From positions 1 to 64,000 of the forward strand of contig NZ_CYUD01000014.1 of assembly GCF_001458295.1 (NCBI RefSeq): a stretch of DNA of 64,000 bases, read 5' to 3'. The stretch is from Ruegeria denitrificans (GTDB lineage: Bacteria; Pseudomonadota; Alphaproteobacteria; Rhodobacterales; Rhodobacteraceae). Within the stretch, counting starts at the first letter, position 1. Each line of letters begins with the position of its first letter. A model generated the notes under the pieces. It saw nothing but the letters and a program-made list of their open reading frames with translations. It was not told where the DNA came from and ran no database searches. The translations under genes and the position numbers were made by a program. Below, piece after piece: positions 9,293 to 18,824 of the stretch.

Positions 9293-11515
9293 TTGTCAAA
9301 TGAGGTTAGAAGACTTTCCGCAATAGTGGCTTTCGACATGGTTGGCTACAGCCGACTAATGGAGTTGGACGAGTCCGGAACCCGCGCGCGGCAAAGAACT
9401 GTCCTGGATAAGATCATTAACCCAAAGGTAATCGAGTTTGACGGTCGGGTAGTGAAGACCATGGGAGACGGAGCACTGATTGAGTTTGCCAGTGCCGTAA
9501 ACGCGGTTTCATGGGCGGCTTCGGTACAACGCGCGATGATCATTCATGAATGTGATCAGGATGCGGATAAACGAATCTCTTATCGTATTGGGATCAATCT
9601 CGGTGACGTTCTCGTCGAGGGAGACGACATTTTTGGGGAAGGGGTGAACGTCGCTTCCCGCCTGGAAGGATTGGCTGAGCCCAAGGGGATTATGATCTCG
9701 GATACGGTATTCAAAAGCGTGAAGGGCAAACTGGATCTTGGATTTGCCGACGCCGGGCTCAACAAGGTCAAAAACCTTTCGGAGCCAATACAAGCATTCA
9801 AAGTGCTTCTTGACCCAGGTGATGCCGGCAAAATTCTTGCCGATACAAACCCGATCTCAGGCCGGATCGGAAAACCTATGGTTGCCGCAACGGTTGTTCT
9901 TTTGGTGGGTTTGAGTGTCCTCATCGGTTCAATCTGGACTCCGAGCTTCGGTGATCCCGACGATGGAATATTGATCGTCCCGTTTACGGCCGAAACAAGC
10001 TCTGACAGGATCTCAGCGGATGTCGTGACAGAATTGTTTCTTCGATCATACGGCAGGCTCAGGCAGTTACCCTCTGCTTCGTACAGTACATCGATGGGGT
10101 ACAAAGGTATCGCCGTCACGTTAGCGGACCTAAAACGGGACATAGATGTCAGGTATGTTCTCGATGGGTCAGTTAGAACACTCGAAAACGAAATCGAAAT
10201 CCGTGCGCGTCTCAGAGATGCAACAGAAAGCGGCGACGGCGTCATCTGGCAGCAAGTTGCAGTAGGGGAAAATGACCAGCTGTTCGACCTTGTCAGCGAC
10301 CTGAAATTCAAAGCAGCTGGCGCGCTGAAGCTCAAACTCAACCCGGTCGAGCGCCGTTTTTTTGAAGAGACACCCACAACTGACCAAAACGCATTTCTTG
10401 CCTATGCAAACGCCGATAGGTTGCTGCATAGCAAGGATTTCACGGATATCGGTAAAGCCCTTCCGTTATACGAGGAAGCAATCTCGCTAGATCCAAACTT
10501 TGTTGAGGCTAAACTTGGATATGCAGAAGCTAACTTTCAAATCTGGGAAGGAAGCTACAACACAATACGTTTCACGCTGGACGCTCTGGATGAAGCAAAG
10601 ACTATTGTCCGAGATGTGCTCAGCGCCGATCCCTCAAATTCAGTCGCTATTGGATTGCAAGTCAGATTGCTATTGCAACAACTCCAAAGGGACCGCGCTT
10701 TGTCTATGGCGAGAGCCGCAGTATTCAACAGCCCAAGCGAACCAGGCCTTAGGCTTGTGCACGGGCTCACTTTGAATGCGGTTGGCGATTACGAACAGGC
10801 CATTGAGGCGTTCAATCAGTACGAGGCGCTGTCTGCGCGCCTCAGTTCGGGCGACAAAGGGGATCTGGCTTGGAATCTGCTCCGGGCGGGCAACACCCAG
10901 AAGGCGCTTTCGTTGTTGCTTAGCATTCCGGAGAACGAACTGCGCGAACAGCATTTTAGATTTCTGGCGGAAGCTTTTTTCCGCGAAGGCGATAGCGAAA
11001 AGGCTCGTGAATATATCCAGCGCTTTCTGACCAATAACGTATGGCTGAATGTGATGTGGATGAAGCCATGGTTCGAAATTTATGATGATCCTAATGTATT
11101 CATTATCTATTCCGAAGCAATGTTGGCGTCTGGATTGCCTAAATGGCCTTACAATTTCGACAAGGGGCGCGAAGGGGACCGCATCGGGCACGATGAGCTA
11201 CTTGAATTGTACTCCGAGCAGTTCGAAGAACAGTTCACGACAGGCCCATTTGGAGCGCCATATTCAGAAGAACGAAGAGCTGACGGAACGGTCGAAATGG
11301 AATTTGGTTGGATGAATGGTATCCCTCTCAATGGGACTTGGAGTATCAAAGACGATACTATTTGTCAGAGGCTTCCTTCGGTCCATCAGGGGAGAGAACA
11401 ATGCCATTTCCTATATCGTGACGCGGAAAGGTCGACCGAGACCAATCGGCATGTGTCAGCAGTCTTGTCCTTCGGTGTGATCGAATCAGAATTCGTACGT
11501 CTCAAAGAGTATTGA
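9293..11515 (+). CDS. class III nucleotide cyclase with TolB-like and TPR-like regions
   Basis: A protein of about 740 residues. The catalytic domain (about 5-180) has FDMVGYSRLM, carrying the first metal aspartate, and MGDGALIEFAS, carrying the second. A transmembrane helix follows at about 195-217, then a TolB/FlgO-like domain (about 225-350) and TPR-like helices to about 600. This architecture, common in Rhizobiales and Rhodobacterales, suggests an inner-membrane adenylate cyclase with a periplasmic sensing part. I prefer TTG at 9293, six bases after GGAGG, over GTG at 9287, which overlaps that site. The C-terminal 110 residues are unrecognised. Confidence 0.88.
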   Translation: MSNEVRRLSAIVAFDMVGYSRLMELDESGTRARQRTVLDKIINPKVIEFDGRVVKTMGDGALIEFASAVNAVSWAASVQRAMIIHECDQDADKRISYRIGINLGDVLVEGDDIFGEGVNVASRLEGLAEPKGIMISDTVFKSVKGKLDLGFADAGLNKVKNLSEPIQAFKVLLDPGDAGKILADTNPISGRIGKPMVAATVVLLVGLSVLIGSIWTPSFGDPDDGILIVPFTAETSSDRISADVVTELFLRSYGRLRQLPSASYSTSMGYKGIAVTLADLKRDIDVRYVLDGSVRTLENEIEIRARLRDATESGDGVIWQQVAVGENDQLFDLVSDLKFKAAGALKLKLNPVERRFFEETPTTDQNAFLAYANADRLLHSKDFTDIGKALPLYEEAISLDPNFVEAKLGYAEANFQIWEGSYNTIRFTLDALDEAKTIVRDVLSADPSNSVAIGLQVRLLLQQLQRDRALSMARAAVFNSPSEPGLRLVHGLTLNAVGDYEQAIEAFNQYEALSARLSSGDKGDLAWNLLRAGNTQKALSLLLSIPENELREQHFRFLAEAFFREGDSEKAREYIQRFLTNNVWLNVMWMKPWFEIYDDPNVFIIYSEAMLASGLPKWPYNFDKGREGDRIGHDELLELYSEQFEEQFTTGPFGAPYSEERRADGTVEMEFGWMNGIPLNGTWSIKDDTICQRLPSVHQGREQCHFLYRDAERSTETNRHVSAVLSFGVIESEFVRLKEY

Positions 11516-12358
11516 TTGCAACGCATTGCATACTTCTATGAATTCTGCGGATGCCAGATTGGCGTTTTAGAAGGCGACATAATCACTTCTTTTAAAGACT
11601 ACCTGTGAGAACTAATCGAATTTTGCAAAGTCTGCTTCCTGTGCGTTGCTGCCAATAGTGATGCTCAGTGTTGTAAGCGCGGCGAACGGCAGCTTTGTGG
11701 CCAGACTGTTACTTTTTCAGTTCGACAGAATGATACATTCGCAAATTGCGGTGTGCTTTCTTTCCCACCACTTTCCCAATTTTTTGGGCCCGCGGCATTT
11801 GGACAAGCCAAACGCCCTGGCCGTCAGGGTGAGGGCGCGGCCCTCTCCCGCGTTCGCCACGTGGCAGATCAGCAGGAACAGGCAGCTTCGCTGTCTGATC
11901 TGCAAATCAGCCCTGATTTTCCAAAAGGGAGGCCAGGTCAAACAAAGTCATTGCGGGAGTATCAAAATGGGGATTCTGGATCAGTTTAAGACGCAAAGGT
12001 CAAATTCAACTGATGGCCAACATCGGGGGGGTGCCTTCCGATGTCGAACGTTCACCCGTTTCTGGTCCAACTGTGACGGTTGGGTAAGGTTCGTGTGACG
12101 TTCAACAGGATACCAATGGCGGACCGAGGAGCAACTCCATATTTTCTGTAACTATCTGTGAAATTTTTATAAAAATATCCGCTTCAAGATGCATACCACT
12201 AAATATACCACACTGAGTATAAGAACTGGCGTTTCAAAGCCTCAAGTTCGAGTATGACGGAACGACCGGTAAAACGTAAATAACAGACATTTTCGCCCCA
12301 AGGCTGCCGTTTTGTAGACCTGAGTTCTCTAGTAGCGCGAGCTATCTGTTAGAAAAAC
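11516..12358. other. 843-bp intergenic region between convergent genes
   Basis: No supported gene. It contains a short degenerate repeat (ttgcaaagtctgcttcctg near 11623, matched near 23357), the structured element at 11783-11940 and an AT-rich tract around 12160-12220. Confidence 0.6.
11783..11940. repeat. structured repeat element, copy A
   Basis: About 158 bp closely related to 28246-28495. Nested hairpins: ccctg/caggg at 11815-11829; gagggc/gccctc at 11831-11845; outer gcagatcag (11864-11872) with ctgatctgc (11895-11903) enclosing caggcagc-TTC-gctgtctg (11879-11897); then an aaatcag/ctgattt hairpin. Stems are kept in copy B by compensatory changes, so the structure itself is conserved. 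Orientation, and whether it acts as RNA or DNA, are unknown. Confidence 0.75.
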
Positions 12359-13891
12359 CTAAAGCTGGGACCCAATTGGTAAAATACTTAGAAAACCAGC
12401 AACTAAGTGATCCCAAGCCGATCCTGTCGGCTCGAATTGGTACTCAAGAACGTTGCCATCATCGCCTCTTGTCGTCCATTTAAGCTGGCCGGCTTTCTCG
12501 AGCGTCACGTTATATGTGTATGCGGGTAACGCGTCGTCCAAGGCACCCATGGTCTGTGTTGCCAAAACTGGCGAGTCAATCAGAATTCCCATCTCGGTGT
12601 TGATGTTGACAGATCGCGGGTCCCAGTTGAAGGACCCCACGAACAGGTATCGGTCATCAACTGAAAATGCCTTGGAATGTAGACCTGACCTCGACTGCGC
12701 CCAATTGATACCGCGGCGTTGGACTTTATAGGCGTCCGGTCGCAGCTCATAGAGTTCTACTCCACCGCGTAGAAGTGCACGGCGTTTCTTGGCGTAGTGC
12801 GCGTAGACGGGTGCGACGTCGTTAGATGCAAGTGAATTCGTTACAACTTTTACGTCGACGCCACGGCTTTCCAACTCGGTCAGCCATTTCACACCGTTGT
12901 TGCGCGGCACGAAATAGGCGGAGACGATGTTCACCTCACTGCTGGCATTCTCAAAGTACGGAAGCAATTGAGATGCCAGAACGGGGCTTGAGTTCTCGAG
13001 ACCGGCGGCTTTCGACGGAGGATCAGCGTAAAGCTTCGCAGGCAGCCAATCCAGTGACAGGGCTCCATCTGCGAAGTTCTCTTGCGCTGACTTTCTGAGA
13101 GCCGCGCCATACTGCGTTTGCTTTGCTTCCTCGACCAGTTCGTTCAACCTGACTCGCGCGTCACCAAGGTCAAATTCCTGAGGTTCTCCAACGACTACCC
13201 GAGCTGGAACGGCGAATTCGCTGTTCCAGTATGAGTCGAAGCTTTGCGACACCTCGCGTACAACGGGGCCTGCGGCCAGGACATCCAGATCAGCGTAGTT
13301 AATTTCTTCCTGCGCGAGAAAGTACTCGTCGCCGATGTTTCTCCCGCCCACAATCGTGAACACATTGTCTGCGGTCATGGATTTGTTGTGCATTCGGCGA
13401 TTGATACGCTTGAAATCTGTTAAACCTGCGATCAGAAGGCTTTGTTCCCGCCAGAACGGATTGAACAGCCGGATCTCAATATTTTTGTGATTGTCCAATG
13501 CGGCCGTCATCGCGTCATAGCTGGACGTATCCATGTCATCAAGCAACAATCGGACACGAACACCCCGATCTGCTGCCTGCAAAAGACTGGCAGCGAATAG
13601 GTGGCCCGTTGGGTCGTCGTGCAGAAGGTAGTATTGCGCGTCTATCGTTCGCTCGGCCGCAGCAGCAAGTAATAGCCTTGATACAAGAGCTTCTTCGCCG
13701 TCACTGATCAGCTTGACACCCGACCGACCGTCTTTGGGGTCCCCAAGGCGATTGGCGGCCTGACCCAGACCTGTGCCCGAATTTACCGGCAGCGCAGCTG
13801 ATACAGTCTTTTCATATGTGCGAGTTTTGGGAGCGCAAGCGACAAGGGTCACCGTGCACAAAATACAGACCACTAGCTGCCATCGCGTCAT
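12359..13891 (-). CDS. phospholipase D-like (cardiolipin synthase-type) lipoprotein
   Basis: A 510-residue phospholipase D superfamily protein with both HKD motifs: H168, K170 and D175 (RMHNKSMTAD) and GLHSKAFSVD near residue 405. The lipobox LVAC ends at Cys19, so it should be a lipoprotein on the periplasmic face. The family transfers phosphatidyl groups (cardiolipin synthase-like) or hydrolyses phosphodiesters. The start ATG follows a normal leader. It stands alone, convergent with the upstream cyclase gene. Confidence 0.88.
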   Translation of the reverse strand: MTRWQLVVCILCTVTLVACAPKTRTYEKTVSAALPVNSGTGLGQAANRLGDPKDGRSGVKLISDGEEALVSRLLLAAAAERTIDAQYYLLHDDPTGHLFAASLLQAADRGVRVRLLLDDMDTSSYDAMTAALDNHKNIEIRLFNPFWREQSLLIAGLTDFKRINRRMHNKSMTADNVFTIVGGRNIGDEYFLAQEEINYADLDVLAAGPVVREVSQSFDSYWNSEFAVPARVVVGEPQEFDLGDARVRLNELVEEAKQTQYGAALRKSAQENFADGALSLDWLPAKLYADPPSKAAGLENSSPVLASQLLPYFENASSEVNIVSAYFVPRNNGVKWLTELESRGVDVKVVTNSLASNDVAPVYAHYAKKRRALLRGGVELYELRPDAYKVQRRGINWAQSRSGLHSKAFSVDDRYLFVGSFNWDPRSVNINTEMGILIDSPVLATQTMGALDDALPAYTYNVTLEKAGQLKWTTRGDDGNVLEYQFEPTGSAWDHLVAGFLSILPIGSQL

Positions 13892-14485
13892 CAGCTTCCT
13901 CCATCCCCGTATCCTAGATGACTACGCCGAGACGGGTGATTGCAAGTTTGTTCTGTGAAGCATTTGTGCAAGGTTCGACCGGGCTAGAAGCAACCGTCAA
14001 TGTAGCCGTCTGTCAGGGTGCATCGCTTCGAAAAGTCGGAATTGCAAAGTTCGTTCTTGAATGTCTGCATTGGGCTGCGATCAGCCGAATGCAACTGTAG
14101 CATGCCTTAAACTTCACGTGGCTGGACTGGGCTTGAGCCGTCTTTCGCCGCGCTCCGCCTGATTGACCGCTATGCGGACTTTTCTGCCATTAAACACTAT
14201 CTGTTTAATTTCTGCTCTCAGCTCGAAGCAGAAGCAGAAAAACGCGGTCAGATTGAGGAAAGCAGACCTTCGACGACCCAGAACCGAAGGACCTACTTGC
14301 AGACAAAGCAAGTTAAAATTCCAAAGATGATTTGAAGTTTCTTAAATTGCTAGTGGTATCAAGATACTCAACGTTGTGCATCAGATGGGCGCACGTATAT
14401 TGCTTGGAAGCTTGCTTGAAGGACCCGTTCAGCCAATCCTTGAGTTGGCGAGGAACTGTGCTTGTACAATGAATGGATCGACCCC
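13892..14485. other. intergenic between divergent genes
   Basis: Upstream region of both the lipoprotein gene (minus) and the amidohydrolase gene (plus). It has degenerate repeat-like sequence around 13990-14060 and a plus-strand open stretch of about 70 codons (14113-14334) with no start codon, possibly a gene fragment. No operator was recognised. Confidence 0.4.
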
Positions 14486-16261
14486 ATGACCTTTTCTGTT
14501 GGCTTCCTTACAGCGTCCGTTGCATCAATCGCTCTTGCGGCGACGGCAGTACAGGCGCAAACCGCCGACACCGTATACACCGATGCGCAGGTCTATACGG
14601 TAAACCCTGATCAAGAATGGGCTGAGGCGTTTGCCATTGAGGATGGACGCTTCATTGCTGTCGGTTCAGCAGAAGAAGTTGCTGCACTGGCCGGGAACGA
14701 GACCGAAACGATCGACCTTTCGGGTGCGATGGTATTGCCCGGCCTGTATGACATCCATGTTCATTTGCGAAATTGGTATGTCGCCGCGGCATTGTCTGAC
14801 GAGACGATCCAACTCCCCGGCGATGCCGGCCCGGAAGCCGCAGCGGAGTTAATTCGCGATTTTGTGGCCGCGCGACCAGATCTCGAATATCTTTTTGGAG
14901 CTGGATTGGCCAACGAGCTGTTTGATGGAGAACCGACCACTGCCTGGCTTGATGAGGCAGTCTCTAACATTCCCGTCTACATTATCACCGCAACAGGGCA
15001 CGAGGCAGTGCTGAATACACCCGCGATGATCAATAGCGGTATTGATGCCGATACGCCGGACCCACGGAACGGGATCATCGTGCGGGACCCTGAAACCGGA
15101 GAGGCAACAGGCTATATGAAAGAGGCCGCGATGGGTCTTTATGCGATGCCATTTCTACGTGGTCTGGAACTCGAAACCCACGTGGACGGCGCAAGGGACG
15201 TGTTGCACTTGCTTGCCTCAATGGGGGTGACATCCGCCAGGAACATGCATAGCGAATTGATTAATGTGCAGGCACTACATCAACTTGCCACATCCGAAGG
15301 TCTTCCGATCAGGGTTAGTGTAGCTTGGACCTACGATTCCCCGACGCGGGCATATCAATCTGTGGAAGATCAACGCGCTGCAATTGATAGGTTTCAAGAT
15401 TTTATCGCGCCACGGCTCGACCCAACCTTTATTAAGGTCAATATCGATGGCATCCCGACTGAGACCGGTGCGATGCTGGAACCTTTCCTGACGAACGACC
15501 CGGAAGTGGATCAGTCCCAGCCAGACGCGGGTTCACAGTATGATCCTCTTACTTCTGGTCAGGGCGACTATGGGCTGATCTTCTTCACCGAAGAGGAACT
15601 TGTGGCCGACATTATCCGGTTTGAAGAACAAGGTATGAAAGGCATGGTTTTCCACACTGTGGGTGACCGGGGTGCTCGGCTTGTTCTGGACGCAATGGAG
15701 ACCGCACGGGATCAACTGGGTGAGTTGAAAGGCCGCTATCAGCTTGCCCACTCGTTTTTCATATCCGAAGAGGACATGCCTAGACTGGTGGAACTGGATC
15801 TGACACCGGAATTCTCTCCAGTACTATGGTTTTCGAACCCTCACAACGACGTCGTAAACCGCGTGGTTGGCCCGGAACGCGCGCAGAGGGTTTTCCCAAT
15901 GCGCTCTGTGGCTGATGCCGGAGGACGGGTCGTTATCGCTTCTGATGGTCCGCTGTTCATGCAAACCCCATTGGCATCGATAGAGGCGGCCGTGACCCGT
16001 ATCGATCCTGTGGCCGACACGAGTCCACCCGATCCTGCGGTGGGCCAAGCCATCACGCTAAAGGAGGCCATTTTGGCCCGAACAATCAACTCTGCATATC
16101 TGGATTTTGCGGACGCGGAGCTTGGATCGATCGAGAAAGGCAAGCTTGCCGATTTCATTGTGCTTGACCGTAACCTCTTTGAAATCCCGATAGCGGAGTT
16201 AAGTGAGGTGCAGATATTAAAGACGTTCGTCGAGGGTGAAGTGGTTTTTGAAGCCAAGTAA
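14486..16261 (+). CDS. secreted YtcJ-like amidohydrolase
   Basis: A 591-residue amidohydrolase_3-type metal-dependent hydrolase with a signal peptide (cleavage near AVQAQ). The metal-site motif DIHVHL lies near residue 90, a lysine-containing TFIKVNIDG strand mid-protein and ASDGPLFMQTP late, matching the TIM-barrel fold. The substrate is unknown; relatives act on amide-like bonds. ATG 14486 is preferred over an upstream TTG because it begins the signal peptide directly. The gene is monocistronic as far as visible. Confidence 0.88.
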   Translation: MTFSVGFLTASVASIALAATAVQAQTADTVYTDAQVYTVNPDQEWAEAFAIEDGRFIAVGSAEEVAALAGNETETIDLSGAMVLPGLYDIHVHLRNWYVAAALSDETIQLPGDAGPEAAAELIRDFVAARPDLEYLFGAGLANELFDGEPTTAWLDEAVSNIPVYIITATGHEAVLNTPAMINSGIDADTPDPRNGIIVRDPETGEATGYMKEAAMGLYAMPFLRGLELETHVDGARDVLHLLASMGVTSARNMHSELINVQALHQLATSEGLPIRVSVAWTYDSPTRAYQSVEDQRAAIDRFQDFIAPRLDPTFIKVNIDGIPTETGAMLEPFLTNDPEVDQSQPDAGSQYDPLTSGQGDYGLIFFTEEELVADIIRFEEQGMKGMVFHTVGDRGARLVLDAMETARDQLGELKGRYQLAHSFFISEEDMPRLVELDLTPEFSPVLWFSNPHNDVVNRVVGPERAQRVFPMRSVADAGGRVVIASDGPLFMQTPLASIEAAVTRIDPVADTSPPDPAVGQAITLKEAILARTINSAYLDFADAELGSIEKGKLADFIVLDRNLFEIPIAELSEVQILKTFVEGEVVFEAK

Positions 16262-16795
16262 AGTTTTTGAGCAGTGTTATCGCGGCTCGCCAGCGCCAAG
16301 GCTCAATTCGGCGGAAACGAGCGCCTGCACAAATGTCCGTTTCAGAGCAGGCCTTCAACTATGCTGAGCCTGCTTTCCGCGCATTCCTGTCATTGGTACG
16401 CCTTGCAGCATTGGTAACTATGGGCTCAATGTTGCCGTTCTCTGCGACGCGCATGATTGACCGATGGCAGCCCCAAACCGGACATTCATTACTGAGCTTT
16501 GGAAGTCCTTGGAGCATACAAATCCGCCTTTTACCCACGAAGCTTTCTCTCACACAGAAAACCTTTGCGCTTGCGCTTGCGATCATTCGGCGGGCGGCAG
16601 ATTTTCCCAGGCCGGTCGTTTAATCCAGCGGACTTCGGCTAAATCCAAGCCAGTCTTCCGCCGCGATCTGGCCCTACAATCCAAGAGCAGATAACGCGGA
16701 CCCTTGCCGAATGATCGGCAAAAGGTTCTTCACCACAAGTATGTGGGCTTTGCCGATTTCTCAAACCCAGTTTGGCAAGAATTGCTTCTCGCAGG
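16262..16795. other. intergenic, degenerate repeats
   Basis: No supported gene. The sequence around 16437-16490 (ctgcgacgcgcatgattgac ... caaaccggac) belongs to the dispersed degenerate repeat type also seen near 9040-9090. Open frames on both strands have no recognisable content. Confidence 0.45.
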
Positions 16796-17923
16796 TTACT
16801 CCTGGCCAAGGTCGAGTCGGCCTGCGTTGAGCCAATCTGACAATTCTGTTCGTTCACTTGGGTCAGGTGGCCCGGCGGGTGTCGGGGGGGCAACTGGCAA
16901 CGGATTGCCTGACCCTATAACTTCTCGAACGGTTACTGACTCCACCGAAATGTTCCAGACGAGCATATCTTGAGCCAAGGTAAGCGGCCCATCATAGGTC
17001 ATTCGAATTGCCGCAATTGTATCAGGGGCGATGTCGAAATCGGCAAATGTATGATAGGCAATCGCGTGCCGAGGCTCGATAGCCGAAAATAGCTTGCCGC
17101 ACGCATCCGGTGGTGTGTGAACTACCGTTGCAACCAAACGAGCACGTTCGGGATCGTAGTTCTTTATGTCGATAAATTGTTGTACCGTTAGGTAACATTC
17201 ATGGATGACGAGATCAGCCTCTTTGGCGTTTTCTACGAACCACTTGTTTGGGTTGGTGTCACCCGAATAGACAAACTTAAGCCCGTTCCATTCCACGCTG
17301 TATGACACGGAACCGTCAATGCCGTGTATCGCGGGCCAGGAGCGTATGACCACACCATTGTTATCATAAACCACCTGCGTCTTCGAATAGTCGAACTCAG
17401 TTACCTTTAGATGGCCTCCCGCGGAGGGCATGTTTCCGCGACGTCCAGCCACGTCCCACGCTAGCATTTTTTGAAGCCCATCCATTGCCGCCGCGGTTCC
17501 ATACTCTGGTTCCAGTCCACTTGGCCCCCAGACCTGTAATGGCACAGTCCGGTTGGAAACCCATCCGCCGACAAAAAGCGCATCCAGGTCTCCGATATGA
17601 TCTACATGCAGGTGACTGATGAACACTTTGTCGAGATACGTGTACGGAATCTCCAAGGCTGCCAAATTGGCTAACGAACCAGTCCCGACATCGAATAGAA
17701 ATTTATCGCCGTTCCCAAGTTCGACCAACCATGATGCAGACGCCTGGGAGTGTCGAAAATTGGGCGTTCCCGTACCCAACGAGACAACGCGCATCTCCGC
17801 TTCACCAAGTGGTTCAGTATTCGGATAATAGAACTTTCGCGCCTCCATCGCACTGTCAGAAGCCGCAGTTGAGCATATCGAAGCAAATGCCAAGCCTAGA
17901 GTTGATATCAGATTCAATCGCAC
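16796..17923 (-). CDS. secreted metallo-beta-lactamase-fold hydrolase, paralog 1
   Basis: A 375-residue MBL-fold hydrolase with the zinc motif HLHVDH (His104, His106, Asp108, His109), an ALG/SLGTGTPN start to the fold and a later GDTNPNKW metal site, giving an RNase Z/arylsulfatase-like arrangement. It has an N-terminal export signal. I choose GTG at 17923, preceded by GGGGGGA at good spacing; TTG at 17938 lies inside that G-run. From memory, such proteins resemble those annotated as GntH-like (guanitoxin cluster) hydrolases, but activity is not established. It is clearly homologous to 18825-20021, with a TetR gene between them. Confidence 0.85.
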   Translation of the reverse strand: MRLNLISTLGLAFASICSTAASDSAMEARKFYYPNTEPLGEAEMRVVSLGTGTPNFRHSQASASWLVELGNGDKFLFDVGTGSLANLAALEIPYTYLDKVFISHLHVDHIGDLDALFVGGWVSNRTVPLQVWGPSGLEPEYGTAAAMDGLQKMLAWDVAGRRGNMPSAGGHLKVTEFDYSKTQVVYDNNGVVIRSWPAIHGIDGSVSYSVEWNGLKFVYSGDTNPNKWFVENAKEADLVIHECYLTVQQFIDIKNYDPERARLVATVVHTPPDACGKLFSAIEPRHAIAYHTFADFDIAPDTIAAIRMTYDGPLTLAQDMLVWNISVESVTVREVIGSGNPLPVAPPTPAGPPDPSERTELSDWLNAGRLDLGQE

Positions 17924-18140
17924 ACTTAATCCCCCCAAAATCCCCCCAAAAATTTTTGATTTCGATAAGGATACTACGAAATACCATCAGCCCGAAATCG
18001 ATAGCCATTGGACACGGAGCGGACCCGCAGGAGACCAGCGTGTGACACCAATGTGTACAAAATCAACGCTTCAATCAGCTCGGAGGCAAAAGCTGCAAAA
18101 TTGATCGAAAATGGCGCTGTTCAACCCAATCGGTGGGAAG

Positions 18141-18710
18141 CTATTTGTCCACCAAAACTCGCCAGTGCCGGTCAATTACACTCGGCCAGTTTTCTTGCTG
18201 TTTCAGATCGTTCGTTGTCTCACCCATCAGGGTTATGACCATCATCCGGCCTCGAATCTCAGCATCAGGGGGTGCAAAACCGAGCTCTTGGAACAGCCAT
18301 GTAGAAAATTCAAATCGTCGTTTAATAGCACGCTTATAGCATTGTGCGGCATCGGCGTCGGATTTTGCCCAGACCGCGATAGCTCCATCCGGCCTGGAAG
18401 CGTCTTCGCGGATAACCTGATGCATCAATACCCTTATCCGCTCTTCCGGCGGTCCCTGGAACTGAAGTGCGTCTTCGATGATATGACCAGTTAGAGCGTC
18501 TTCCCAAAATAGCAGAACCGAGTCGAGAAGATCCTTTAAGTTCCGAAAATGCCAGTAGAAACTTCCACTGGTCAGGCCAAGCCTGCGGGCAATTGCAACA
18601 ACTTTCACACCTTCGATTCCCCGCTCCCTCAGAACGTCCAGTGTCGCAAGCAGCCAATCTTCCCGTGACGCCTTTTCCCGTTTTTCAATTATCCTTGGCT
18701 CAGCTTCCAT
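18141..18710 (-). CDS. TetR-family regulator of the MBL gene pair
   Basis: A 189-residue TetR-type repressor. The helix-turn-helix is ARRLGLTSGSFYWHFRNLKD, followed by an all-helical ligand domain. I choose ATG at 18710 because GAGGT sits five bases upstream; an ATG at 18728 would lie inside an operator-like palindrome. It is divergent from the second MBL gene with two matching TAGA-N4-TCTA palindromes between them, so it probably represses itself and that gene. The ligand may be an MBL-enzyme substrate or product (inference). Confidence 0.9.
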   Translation of the reverse strand: MEAEPRIIEKREKASREDWLLATLDVLRERGIEGVKVVAIARRLGLTSGSFYWHFRNLKDLLDSVLLFWEDALTGHIIEDALQFQGPPEERIRVLMHQVIREDASRPDGAIAVWAKSDADAAQCYKRAIKRRFEFSTWLFQELGFAPPDAEIRGRMMVITLMGETTNDLKQQENWPSVIDRHWRVLVDK

Positions 18711-18725
18711 AGGCACCTCTATTGA

Positions 18726-18741
18726 CATAGAGCAGTCTATG
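18726..18741. promoter_or_regulatory. TetR operator 1
   Basis: Perfect palindrome CATAGA-GCAG-TCTATG, sharing the TAGA-N4-TCTA core with the site 23 bp away. It lies just upstream of the preferred TetR start. Confidence 0.7.
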
Positions 18742-18747
18742 GACCTA

Positions 18748-18765
18748 CCGTAGAGATGTCTACGG
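18748..18765. promoter_or_regulatory. TetR operator 2
   Basis: Perfect palindrome CCGTAGA-GATG-TCTACGG in the divergent promoter region. The centre-to-centre distance to operator 1 is 23 bp, about two helical turns, which would allow two dimers on the same DNA face. Confidence 0.75.
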
Positions 18766-18824
18766 AGAATGGGGAGCTCACGAATTTGTGTGCTGAATGA
18801 CTATTTCAGTATGGAGGGGGAACT

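Noticed and set aside
11646..12098. 150-codon plus-strand frame across structured element copy A
   Set aside because: Same reasoning: hairpins explain the conservation and no protein family is visible.
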